64,000 nucleotides of DNA from Streptomyces sp. NRRL F-2580. GTDB taxonomy: Bacteria > Actinomycetota > Actinomycetes > Streptomycetales > Streptomycetaceae. Below the pieces are notes generated by a model. The model had not been told where the DNA came from, searched no databases, and was given only the letters and a program-made list of their open reading frames with translations. The stretch's first letter is position 1, and each line of letters begins with the position of its first letter. The DNA lies in assembly GCF_000720115.1 (NCBI RefSeq), contig NZ_JOIR01000028.1, forward strand, positions 76,905 through 140,904, written 5' to 3'. This document shows positions 8,951-16,028 of this stretch, one piece after another. Both the position numbers and the translations under genes were made by a program.

Positions 8951-8987
8951 GGCAAGGAGTGGTTTCGACCTCCTTGCCTTTTTCTTT
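8951..8987 (+). terminator. Terminator-like hairpin immediately downstream of the rightward promoter
   Basis: A perfect 9-bp stem (GGCAAGGAG at 8951-8959 with CTCCTTGCC at 8970-8978) and a 10-base loop are followed by TTTTTCTTT. This is the classical form of a Rho-independent terminator, which is uncommon in such G+C-rich DNA. It starts within a few bases of the predicted transcript start, so it would end the transcript early unless antitermination occurs. It lies 56 bases before the start of the HTH-TOBE gene. Confidence 0.55.
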
Positions 8988-9042
8988 GCCCTCTCGGCCT
9001 CCCGCACGGCGGGACCGGCGGGGCACCCCCTATGCCGCGGGC

Positions 9043-9438
9043 GTGCCGTCGTATTCCATGGGGCAGGCCGCCCAGTTGCTGCGCGTGAGCCCCGAGACCG
9101 TCCGCCGGTGGGCCGAGACGGGACGGCTGCCGGCCGGCCCCGGTCCGGACGGATCGCGGATCGTCGACGGGGTGGTCCTCGCCGCCTTCGCCAAGGACCG
9201 TGTCGCCGGGCTGCACCCCCTGCCGTCGGGCACGGTCGTCACGTCCGTCCGCAACTCCTTCGCCGGGATCGTCACCGCCGTGCAGCCCGACGACGTGGGC
9301 AGGTGGAGATCCAGTCGGGTCCGCACCGGGGTGGTGTCCGTGGTGACCGGGGAGTCGGTCGAGGAGCTCGGCATCACGGTCGGGGCGACGGTGACGGCCC
9401 GGGTGAAGTCCACCGAGGTCCACATCGACCTGACGTAG
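9043..9438 (+). CDS. MerR-like helix-turn-helix plus TOBE (molybdate-binding type) protein
   Basis: The 131-residue product has an N-terminal excisionase/MerR-like helix-turn-helix (YSMGQAAQLLRVSPETVRRWAETGRLPA, residues about 4-30). It ends in a TOBE/Mop-type domain (about 65-131; SVRNSFAGIVTAVQ to VTARVKSTEVHIDLT). Streptomyces carries ModE-like proteins of this layout that probably sense molybdate. I chose the GTG at 9043 because family members start MPSYSIGQAARLL-like; an earlier GTG at 8959 falls inside the hairpin. No strong ribosome site is visible. Nearby genes for a Mop protein and a decayed molybdopterin enzyme support a molybdenum role. Confidence 0.75.
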   Translation: MPSYSMGQAAQLLRVSPETVRRWAETGRLPAGPGPDGSRIVDGVVLAAFAKDRVAGLHPLPSGTVVTSVRNSFAGIVTAVQPDDVGRWRSSRVRTGVVSVVTGESVEELGITVGATVTARVKSTEVHIDLT

Positions 9439-9477
9439 CAGGGCCCGGCCCGCCGGGCGCCCGGCTGTCCGGCCGTC

Positions 9478-9700
9478 ATGTTCCACAGCGTCGGCGAGCC
9501 CTTCGCCGTCTCCCTGGGCCGAGCTCGACGAGGACTTCGACGCCAGCCCGGTGCTGCTCGCCACCCGCCTCGACGGGGAGGACCTCGACGGGGCGGGGGC
9601 GCAGCTGGTGGTCTCCTCGGACCGGTGCGGGGCGCGCTACGTCAGCGCCGTCACGCACGTGTGGTTCGGCGCTCTGGCGGCGCCGGACCTCCGGCCGGGG
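9478..9700 (+). pseudogene. Decayed C-terminal fragment of a molybdopterin-dependent oxidoreductase
   Basis: Two frames must be joined to read a sensible protein. The frame from 9478 gives GEPFAVSLG, and after a single-base shift near 9523 the next frame gives ELDEDFDASPVLLATRLDG and then LVVSSDRCGARYVSAVTHVWFG. The combined pattern resembles the C-terminal end of single-domain Oxidored_molyb proteins (PF00174), which read LVVPGDxRxxRYV there. The N-terminal two thirds, including the cofactor-binding Cys, is absent. It sits between two Mop/TOBE genes, which fits a former molybdoenzyme. The alternative is meaningless spacer DNA. Confidence 0.5.
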
Positions 9701-9701
9701 A

Positions 9702-10121
9702 TCAGGCGGTGGCGAGGGAGATCTCGGTCGACTTGATCAGCACGACGACCTGCGATCCGGCGGACAGTCCGAGCGCGCCGACCGCGTCGGCGGTGACGGC
9801 CGCGGTCAGGTGGCCGCCGTTCACGTTCACCTTCACGGCGGCCATGGCCGGGCCGGTGGCGATGTCGGAGACCGTGCCGGTCAGCTGGTTGCGGATGGAG
9901 ATGTTCTCGACCGGGCCGGTGGCCAGGGCCACCTCGGTGGCCTTGACGAGCGCCTTGACGCCGGAGCCCGCGGTGAGACCGAGGTCCTTGACGGCGTCGG
10001 CGGTGACGGCCGCGGTGATTTCCTGCCCCCCGTCCAGCCGGACCTTGACCGTCGCCATGGCCTCGCCGACGGTGACGGCGAGGACGGTGCCTGCGATCTG
10101 GTTGCGGATGCTGAGAGTCAT
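9702..10121 (-). CDS. Tandem Mop (TOBE) molybdate-binding protein
   Basis: The 139-residue protein is made of two Mop repeats, each starting SIRNQ(I/L)-x-GTV (near residues 4 and 75) and each ending with V-K-x-TE(V/I)-x-LATA or similar. Molbindins of this type assemble into hexamer-like rings that bind molybdate or tungstate oxyanions in the cytoplasm for storage or homeostasis. The ATG at 10121 follows a weak GAGGTCG. The neighbouring HTH-TOBE gene suggests joint molybdate control. No transporter (modABC) is in the window. Confidence 0.85.
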   Translation of the reverse strand: MTLSIRNQIAGTVLAVTVGEAMATVKVRLDGGQEITAAVTADAVKDLGLTAGSGVKALVKATEVALATGPVENISIRNQLTGTVSDIATGPAMAAVKVNVNGGHLTAAVTADAVGALGLSAGSQVVVLIKSTEISLATA

Positions 10122-10305
10122 GAAGGTTCGACCTCTTACGTGGACGTGTCGTGCGGCCCGGAGGGAACCGCCCGAGACCGACCGTAGGACCCCGTGATCC
10201 GGCTCGCACGGACCCCCTCGCACCCGCCTGCGGGAACCACCCGCCCGGCTGGCGCCTGCGGGTGCGAGCGCCCTCGGCTCCGCCCGACCGCGCGGGACCG
10301 CGCGG

Positions 10306-10630
10306 CTACACCTGCTCCTGGTACACCCTGATCCCGGCGGGCTTGAGCATGCGAGCGCCGTCCAGGCTGGCCGCTCGCTCAGCCCTTGGGCCCAAGCGTC
10401 GACATCGTCGCCCGCGCCGTGGAAGAACCACGAGTCGAGGCTTCCAAGGGCTTGCAGGGCGGGTGTGAGTCCGTATCGGAGCTCGCAGTGGACCTGCACG
10501 TAGCGGTCGGCCGAACCGGAGATGGGCGAGCCAGGCGTCTTCCGTGTCCGGATCGGAAAGATCCCGCCACTCGCCCTCCAATGCGCACCCCGAGCAGCAT
10601 CACGGCCGCGTCCGTCGACGGTTTCCGCAC
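10306..10630 (-). pseudogene. Frame-disrupted small gene downstream of the VWA gene
   Basis: A GTG at 10630, 15 bases after the VWA stop and behind an AGAGGG site, begins RKPSTDAAVMLLGV. Coherent sequence then continues in a second frame (EWRDLSDPDTEDAWLAHLRF, around 10575-10515) and in a third (CELRYGLTPALQALGSLDSW, around 10495-10430). It ends as MLKPAGIRVYQEQV before a stop at 10306. The pieces look like one protein of about 105 residues interrupted by two or three frameshifts. I do not recognise the family. Either the gene is decaying or the assembly has indels here. Confidence 0.45.
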
Positions 10631-10645
10631 TTTGCCCTCTTCCTT

Positions 10646-11704
10646 TCAGAGCATGACGAGCAGACGGGTCTTCGGCTTGAGCTTCCGGTTCACCGAACGG
10701 CTCTGCACGTAGACCTCCAACTTGGGATTGCGGCCCGCCTTTACCGAGACCGTTCCCTGGATTCCCGTGCCGAAGAGAAGGCTCCGGGCCGCGTCGCCCG
10801 TATAGGCGCGGTCCGTGTCCTTCTCGACGACGATGACTTCCTTGTCGGGCTGGACCTGGACCCGGGTGCCCAGCTGGTAGTAGCAGGATCCGCGTTCGTA
10901 CGTCACGCCCGGGTGCGAGTCGACGAAGGACCGGATCTCGACCTCGGTGTCGACCTTCAGGAGGCGGTACTTGTCGGCCGGGACCGGTTCGAGGTTCGCC
11001 CGCACGTCGTCGACCGAGATGTCCTGGCCGACCGCGAAGAGGTTCTTCGTGCCGCGCACGCCCTGCTCGCGGCCCCGGAGGAAGCTGGTGGCCGCGGCGC
11101 GGACGGTGCCGATCGCCTCCTCGACGCCCTCCTGGGAATCCGCGTCCCAGATGGCGATGTTGCCCGCCGGGAAGCCGTAGTTCTGCGCGGTGCGCTTCGC
11201 CAGGGAGTTCGGGACCAGGATCGCCGAGGTCCAGTGGCCCGGAAGCGCGCCCATCTTCGCGGCGATCCTGTCGAGCCAGGGGCCGAGGATGGTCATGTCG
11301 CCGTCGTGCCGGCGGTCGCCGCCGGAGGCGTTCTCCTCGCCGTCCGTCACCACGATCTGGAGGAAACTGTGCTCGCCGTACTCCTCCCAGATGTGTCCCA
11401 GGTCGTCCAGGGACTTCAGGGAGGCTTCGATGAGGGCCGTGGCGCCATTGTTGACCTTGTACAGACCCCGCATGGACGGAAGGTGCTTCACGTCCATGTC
11501 CCAGACCAGGTTCTCCACCCTGTGGTCGAAGGAATAGAGGCTGATCCTGGTCTCATGACCGAGGCTGTCCGATTCGGCCTTCAGGCCCGCGACAAACTCG
11601 TCCACGACACGAATGAGTTGGTGCTGGTGCTGATGCATGGAACCCGAACTGTCCACTACCAGCGCGACGTGGTTCACCTTGTGCTGGATTTTGTTGGCGG
11701 ACAT
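10646..11704 (-). CDS. VWA-domain protein with intact MIDAS motif
   Basis: The 352-residue protein starts almost directly with a von Willebrand factor A domain. The metal-ion-dependent adhesion site DSSGSM is at residues 18-23, and VVTDGEEN supplies the later Asp. The C-terminal half (about 230-352) looks like a mixed beta domain rich in charged residues and ends KPKTRLLVML. There is no signal peptide or membrane segment, so it is probably cytoplasmic. The ATG at 11704 follows AAAGGAG with eight bases of spacing. The His-rich stretch MHQHQHQ sits directly after the MIDAS motif. Cytoplasmic VWA proteins often work with chaperone-like ATPases, but none is adjacent here. Confidence 0.8.
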   Translation of the reverse strand: MSANKIQHKVNHVALVVDSSGSMHQHQHQLIRVVDEFVAGLKAESDSLGHETRISLYSFDHRVENLVWDMDVKHLPSMRGLYKVNNGATALIEASLKSLDDLGHIWEEYGEHSFLQIVVTDGEENASGGDRRHDGDMTILGPWLDRIAAKMGALPGHWTSAILVPNSLAKRTAQNYGFPAGNIAIWDADSQEGVEEAIGTVRAAATSFLRGREQGVRGTKNLFAVGQDISVDDVRANLEPVPADKYRLLKVDTEVEIRSFVDSHPGVTYERGSCYYQLGTRVQVQPDKEVIVVEKDTDRAYTGDAARSLLFGTGIQGTVSVKAGRNPKLEVYVQSRSVNRKLKPKTRLLVML

Positions 11705-11794
11705 GTCTGCGCTCCTTTTCGAGGCTCCCCGAGTGATGTCTCCACACTATGGGGAGGCACTGACAATGGAGCTTGACGGACCATCACCCGGCCG

Positions 11795-12703
11795 TCAGAG
11801 CGGGTCGCCCAGGGGCCCGTATTCCTCTTGCAGGTTCCGGGCCCAGTGGGCGGCGAAGTCCGGTTGCGTGCCGTCGGCGTCGGTGAATCCGTACTCCTGG
11901 TACAGGCCCCACGTGGCGAGGGCGCGTCCGGTCTTGGTCATGATCCGGGGGTCGGCCGCCAGCGCGGCGACCGCCCGGCCGAGGTAGGCGGGGGTCTCGG
12001 AGTGGGCGAAGTTCGGGTCCTGGGCGGCGCCGTCGCGCCAGTTGGCCTCGGTGACGCCGAAGTGTTCCAGCAGGGCCTCCGAGCGCAGGAAGCCGGGCGT
12101 GATGGCCACGGCCGCGACACCGTGCGGCTTGAGCTCGGCCGCCTGCGCGACGGCGAGACGGATCACGGCGGACTTCGCCAGGTCGTAGAAGAACGTGCCG
12201 CGGTAGCGGGCGGTGTTGCCGTCGGTGACCTCCACGACCAGGCCGCTCTTGCGCGCGACCATGAGGGGGAGCGCGAACCGGCTGGTGATGACATGGGTCT
12301 CCACCGCCTGCCGCAGCAGCCGGAGCCCGGTCTCCAGGTCCTGCTCCCACAAGGGGTGTTCCCAGTCGGTCAGCGGGTCTCCGCCCCACACGGAGTTGAC
12401 CAGGATGTCGAGCCGCCCGTCCTGCTCCGCGGCGATCCTGTCGACGAGGGCCTCCACCTCGTCGGGACGGCTGTGGTCGGTGCGGGCGGGGATGCCCAGG
12501 CCGCCCGCGGCGGTGACCTGCTCGGCGGTCTGCTCGATCGTCTCCGGGCGGTTCAGGTCGGAGCGCCCGCCGACGCCGCTGCGGCCCGTGACGTACACCG
12601 TCGCGCCGGCGGCACCGAGCTCGACGGCTATGCCCCGTCCGCCGCCCCGGGTGGCGCCGGCGACGAGGGCCACCTTCCCTGCCAGCGGGCGTGTGTCGGT
12701 CAT
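11795..12703 (-). CDS. Short-chain dehydrogenase/reductase (SDR)
   Basis: The 302-residue protein has the SDR cofactor motif as GATRGGGRGIAVELG (residues about 16-30), a VTGRS dinucleotide contact and a catalytic YDLAK (Y-x-x-x-K). It is longer than classical SDRs, with a C-terminal extension ending in LQEEYGPLGDPL. The substrate is unknown. The ATG at 12703 has a near-perfect GGAGGA ribosome site. Its start overlaps the TetR stop as ATGA, so the two genes form one translationally coupled unit and the TetR protein probably controls both. Confidence 0.9.
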   Translation of the reverse strand: MTDTRPLAGKVALVAGATRGGGRGIAVELGAAGATVYVTGRSGVGGRSDLNRPETIEQTAEQVTAAGGLGIPARTDHSRPDEVEALVDRIAAEQDGRLDILVNSVWGGDPLTDWEHPLWEQDLETGLRLLRQAVETHVITSRFALPLMVARKSGLVVEVTDGNTARYRGTFFYDLAKSAVIRLAVAQAAELKPHGVAAVAITPGFLRSEALLEHFGVTEANWRDGAAQDPNFAHSETPAYLGRAVAALAADPRIMTKTGRALATWGLYQEYGFTDADGTQPDFAAHWARNLQEEYGPLGDPL

Positions 12704-13317
12704 GGTGATTCCTCCGGGTCGTGGTCGGGGTGGGGCGGGATGTGCGGGAGCAGTACGGTGTCGAGCTCCTGCCGGAGCCGCTGCGCGAGGGTGCCGCGGC
12801 GGTCGAGCGCCCAGGTCAGTCCCGCTCCGGCGGTGATCGCCCGCACGGTGCGGGCCAGCGCCGCGACGTCCGTTCCGGCGCGCAGCTCACCGGCCTCCGC
12901 CGCCTCCGCCAGCAGCGCCTCGACCGCCCGCCCCTGGGCCTGGTGAACGGCCAGGGCGTGCGCGTAGAGCTGCGGATCGGCGAGGTCCGTGCACAGGAAC
13001 GCGAGATGGTGGGCGAAGGTCTCCGGCGTGTCCATCCCGGCCACCGATTCCGCCGTGAGCGCCGCCAGGGCTCCGAGCGCCGAGGCGTGTTCCCGGCGCA
13101 CCCGGCCGGCCCGTTCGCCCGCGTCCTTCGCGGACTGGGCGGCGAGGGCCAGGAGCAGACCGCGCTTCGATCCGAAGCGCTGCACGAGGGTGCCGGGCAC
13201 CAGCCCGACCTCGCGCGCGACGGCGGCCAGCGTCAGCCCGGCCGGACCTACCCGGCCCATGACCTGGGCCGCGGCGCGCAGGATCACCGCGTCGTCGACC
13301 CCTCGGGGACGTCCCAC
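12700..13317 (-). CDS. TetR-family transcriptional regulator
   Basis: The 205-residue regulator has an N-terminal helix-turn-helix (ILRAAAQVMGRVGPAGLTLAAVAREVGLVPGTLVQRFGSK) and a helical ligand-binding domain. I chose the GTG at 13317, which follows GAGGTG with seven bases of spacing and gives a VGRPRGVDD start. The ATGs at 13350 and 13332 would put the operator inside the gene or add two TTA codons. The gene is first in a two-gene operon with the SDR. The perfect palindrome directly upstream indicates autoregulation. Confidence 0.9.
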   Translation of the reverse strand: MGRPRGVDDAVILRAAAQVMGRVGPAGLTLAAVAREVGLVPGTLVQRFGSKRGLLLALAAQSAKDAGERAGRVRREHASALGALAALTAESVAGMDTPETFAHHLAFLCTDLADPQLYAHALAVHQAQGRAVEALLAEAAEAGELRAGTDVAALARTVRAITAGAGLTWALDRRGTLAQRLRQELDTVLLPHIPPHPDHDPEESP

Positions 13318-13331
13318 AGCGCCACACCTCA

Positions 13332-13357
13332 TTAATAAATGCTCGTTCATTTATTAA
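13332..13357. promoter_or_regulatory. Perfect inverted-repeat operator of the TetR-SDR operon
   Basis: Ten-base arms TTAATAAATG (13332-13341) and the exact complement (13348-13357) flank a 6-base spacer CTCGTT. The element is strikingly A+T-rich for this genome and lies 15 bases upstream of the chosen TetR start. Size, symmetry and position match TetR-family operators. Confidence 0.8.
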
Positions 13358-13713
13358 AGCGGGGGCTCCGCGCCACCGCAAGCCGCAAACCGCCGCGGGG
13401 GCGTCGCCCCGTCCGAGTATCGAAACGCGACGCGGCCGGGACTCGACCTTGCGCCCCCGGCCCGGCCCCTGGCCTACTACGTGAACGAGGAGCAAGTCCC
13501 GCCGTGGCCGTCCTGCTCGGCGCGCGCCGCGGCAAGATAGCAGCCTTTCCCGGGACCGCCGGGATGTTTGTCCGATGGTGATGTCCTCCCGCAGCCGCGC
13601 CACGCCTGGCACTAGCGTCCCGTGACACCCCCGGGAATGCGGGTGTGCACCGCACGGCACGTGCGGCCCCTCCTGCCCCGCCACTTTCCCGGCCCATGGA
13701 GCGAGGAGGCACA
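13358..13713. other. Intergenic region between the TetR and DUF4142 genes
   Basis: No supported gene is seen. TAGCGT at 13613-13618 could serve as a rightward -10 box, without a convincing -35 partner. An inverted repeat (ACACCC with GGGTGT) lies around 13624-13645. The ribosome site GAGGAGG for the DUF4142 gene is at about 13703-13709. Confidence 0.4.
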
Positions 13714-14394
13714 GTGCTGTCATTGCGGCGGAGATCTTTCAGCGGCCTGTCAGTGGCCACGAGATACACGATCGGAAGCGGTGTCGTCATCACCGCGCTT
13801 GCCCTCACCCTGATCGCCCTGCTGATACCCGTGGACCGATTCGGCAGCACCGCCTCGGCCGCCGCAGCGGGTCCGGCCGCGGGCGACGACGACGGCGGCG
13901 GGACGGTGAGCACCGCGTACGGACCGCTGACGGCCGCGGACCGGGACTTCGTCCGCAAGGTACGGCTCGCCGGGCTGTGGGAACTGCCCGCAGGACGGCA
14001 GGCCCAGCAGCGCGGGTCGCGCCCAGCGATCCGCACGGCCGGGGAGCACCTCGTCGAGGGCCACACCGAGCTGGACCGGCAGGTCATCCAGGTCGGCCAG
14101 GCCCTCGGCGTCGATCTGCCCAACCAGCCGTCCGCGCAGCAGCAGGAATGGCTGGGCCAGCTGACCCGCGCCAAGGGGGACGAGTACGAACGACTGTTCG
14201 TCCAGCTGCTGCGCCGAGCGCACGGAAAGGTCTTCGCACTGCTGGCGGGGATACGGGCGCAGACCCGCAACTCCATGGTGCGAGCCCTCGCCACGTCCGC
14301 CAACGCCACGGTCCTGGACCACATCACGGTCCTCGAAGACAGCGGACTGGTCGACTTCGACACGCTCTCCGACAATGTCCGAACGACGAAGTGA
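13714..14394 (+). CDS. Secreted or membrane-anchored DUF4142 protein
   Basis: The 226-residue protein has a basic N-terminus, a hydrophobic segment (about 23-40, GVVITALALTLIALLIPV) and an extracytoplasmic helical domain of the DUF4142 type (about 60-215; PF13628). The domain shows GLWELPAGRQAQQRG and HTELDRQVIQVGQALGVDLP. DUF4142 proteins have a ferritin-like helical fold and unknown function. The GTG at 13714 sits behind GAGGAGG; the ATG at 13696 would place that site inside the gene. The DUF1996 gene starts nine bases after its stop, so the two are probably co-transcribed. Confidence 0.85.
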   Translation: MLSLRRRSFSGLSVATRYTIGSGVVITALALTLIALLIPVDRFGSTASAAAAGPAAGDDDGGGTVSTAYGPLTAADRDFVRKVRLAGLWELPAGRQAQQRGSRPAIRTAGEHLVEGHTELDRQVIQVGQALGVDLPNQPSAQQQEWLGQLTRAKGDEYERLFVQLLRRAHGKVFALLAGIRAQTRNSMVRALATSANATVLDHITVLEDSGLVDFDTLSDNVRTTK

Positions 14395-14403
14395 AGTGAT
14401 CGC

Positions 14404-15783
14404 ATGAGTCAAAAGGGCCACAAACGCCCCCGGTTGTCGAACAAGCTCCTGGCCGTGGTGTCCGCCCTCGTGCTGGGCGGCGGCGGGGTCGCCATCGTCG
14501 CCGGAAACGCGTCCGCGGGCCAGGAGGGCGACCGCACGACGAAGCTGGCGGCCACCATCGACTGTCCCGACGTCGGGGACAAGATCACCGCGGTGCCCGA
14601 GCAGGCCAAGACCGAGGTGGACGAGGGCCTCGCCAAGCTGGACGACCAGGTGGCCGACGCCTACCGGCGCCTCGCCGCCGGCGAGGCGAAGGGCGACGCC
14701 CTTCTCGGTGAGCTCAGGCAGCAGCGGGACAAGACCATCTCCGGCATGGCCGACGCGATCGGCCGCGGCGGCCAACCCCCCCAGGAGATAAAGTCGTTGG
14801 GCGCCTGCACGATGAAGGAGGCACCCGTCGCGAACGACGGCCAGGCAGGCGGCGGGGGCGACCTGAACGCCGCTGCCAAGAGCGGCGCCGGCGGGCAGAA
14901 GGGCGGCCCGGCGAAGAGCGACTTCGTCAGCATCAACAAGGTCAAGCCGAACGTACGCACCCCCGCCGCGTCGGGGAACGCCTCCAAGGGGTCCTTCAGC
15001 TCGCAGTGCGGCCGCAACGAGAACGGCCACTTCAACCCCGACAACGTGATCGTCGCGCCCGGCGTCTCCAACGGCGCCCACCACATGCACGACTACGTGG
15101 GCAACCAGACCACCGACGCCTTCTCCACCAACGACAGCCTCGCCGCCTCCGGCACCACCTGCGGCAACGGTGACCAGTCGAGCTACTACTGGCCCGTGCT
15201 GCGACTGCGCGACGGCAAGGCCGAGCGGGACGCCAAGGCTCCCGGCGGCGGCCAGGACGCCAACGTCGGCACCATCCTCAAGCCGAAGCAGGTGTCGATC
15301 ACCTTCAAGGGCAGCCCCGCCGACAAAGTCACCGCGATGCCCCGCTTCCTGCGCATCATCACCGGTGACGCCAAGGCCTTCACCAACGGCAACGCCAACG
15401 CCAACGCCTCCTGGAGCTGCACCGGCTTCGAGAACCGCCAGTTGAAGGACAAGTACCCGGTCTGCCCCAAGGGCAGTGACGTGGTCCGCACCTTCACCTT
15501 CCAGAGCTGCTGGGACGGCCGGAACGTCGACAGCGCCAACCACCGGACGCACGTGGCCTTCCCGGACAAGAACGGCCGTTGCCAGAAGGGCTTCAAGGCC
15601 ATTCCGCAGCTGGTCATGCGCCTCACGTACGGGGTGGCGCCGGGTGCCCGCTTCGCCGTGGACAGCTTCCCCGAGCAGCTGCACAAGCCGGTGACCGACC
15701 ACGACGACTTCATCAACGTGATGTCGAACGGCCTGATGAACAAGGCCGTGAGCTGCATCAACGACGGGCGCACCTGCCGCTGA
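14404..15783 (+). CDS. Secreted DUF1996 protein
   Basis: The 459-residue protein has a signal peptide or anchor (about 11-38, ending near AGNASAG), a variable Gly-rich linker and a C-terminal DUF1996 domain (about 195-450; PF09362). The domain has CGRNENGHFNPD, GAHHMHDYVGNQ, WPVLR and HRTHVAFPD blocks with several paired Cys residues. DUF1996 domains occur in secreted actinobacterial and fungal proteins; the function is not established, but the conserved His residues suggest metal or ligand binding. It is the second gene of a two-gene unit with the DUF4142 protein. Confidence 0.88.
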   Translation: MSQKGHKRPRLSNKLLAVVSALVLGGGGVAIVAGNASAGQEGDRTTKLAATIDCPDVGDKITAVPEQAKTEVDEGLAKLDDQVADAYRRLAAGEAKGDALLGELRQQRDKTISGMADAIGRGGQPPQEIKSLGACTMKEAPVANDGQAGGGGDLNAAAKSGAGGQKGGPAKSDFVSINKVKPNVRTPAASGNASKGSFSSQCGRNENGHFNPDNVIVAPGVSNGAHHMHDYVGNQTTDAFSTNDSLAASGTTCGNGDQSSYYWPVLRLRDGKAERDAKAPGGGQDANVGTILKPKQVSITFKGSPADKVTAMPRFLRIITGDAKAFTNGNANANASWSCTGFENRQLKDKYPVCPKGSDVVRTFTFQSCWDGRNVDSANHRTHVAFPDKNGRCQKGFKAIPQLVMRLTYGVAPGARFAVDSFPEQLHKPVTDHDDFINVMSNGLMNKAVSCINDGRTCR

Positions 15784-15801
15784 CCCCCTGACCGCCCTGG
15801 T

Positions 15802-15840
15802 CCGTACCGGTCCGGTTCCTTGAGATCCGGGCCGGTACGG
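15802..15840 (+). terminator. Hairpin downstream of the DUF1996 gene
   Basis: CCGTACCGG at 15802-15810 pairs with CCGGTACGG at 15832-15840 across a 21-base loop. It starts 19 bases after the stop codon. No T-run follows, as is usual for Streptomyces terminators. Confidence 0.5.
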
Positions 15841-15901
15841 GCCCTTCTGCTCCCGGGGCCGGGCGCTCCTCACCCCCACCACCGCGCCCAGCCCCGGGAA
15901 A

Positions 15902-15935
15902 GGTGTTGGCCCGGAGCCGACTTCGGGCCAACACC
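15902..15935. terminator. 12-bp stem-loop between convergent genes
   Basis: GGTGTTGGCCCG (15902-15913) and its exact complement (15924-15935) form a perfect stem with a 10-base loop. It lies between the convergent DUF1996 and PucR genes and can act in both directions. Confidence 0.65.
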
Positions 15936-15941
15936 GCACAC

Positions 15942-15987
15942 AACAGCCCGGCCCGGCCCCGTGACGACGGGGCCGGGCCGGGCTGTT
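15942..15987. terminator. 20-bp perfect stem-loop (strong bidirectional terminator)
   Basis: A 20-base arm at 15942-15961 pairs without mismatch with 15968-15987 across a 6-base loop. It ends 41 bases before the PucR stop on the other strand. With the adjacent 12-bp hairpin it makes a double terminator for both converging genes. Confidence 0.8.
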
Positions 15988-16028
15988 CGCGGTTCAGATG
16001 CCGTTTCGATGTCGTTTTCGGATGCCGT

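Noticed and set aside
8959..9042. GTG at 8959 as start of the HTH-TOBE protein
   Set aside because: It lies within the terminator stem with no spacing to a ribosome site, and adds 28 residues not expected in the family.
6219..10187. A very long open frame on the plus strand across helR and the Mop genes
   Set aside because: It is an antisense shadow of G+C-rich genes. The translation is Arg/Gly/Ala-rich with no domain pattern, and it has no ribosome site.
10544..11776. A plus-strand gene opposite the VWA gene
   Set aside because: The VWA product has an intact MIDAS motif and a good ribosome site. The opposite frame has no recognisable features.
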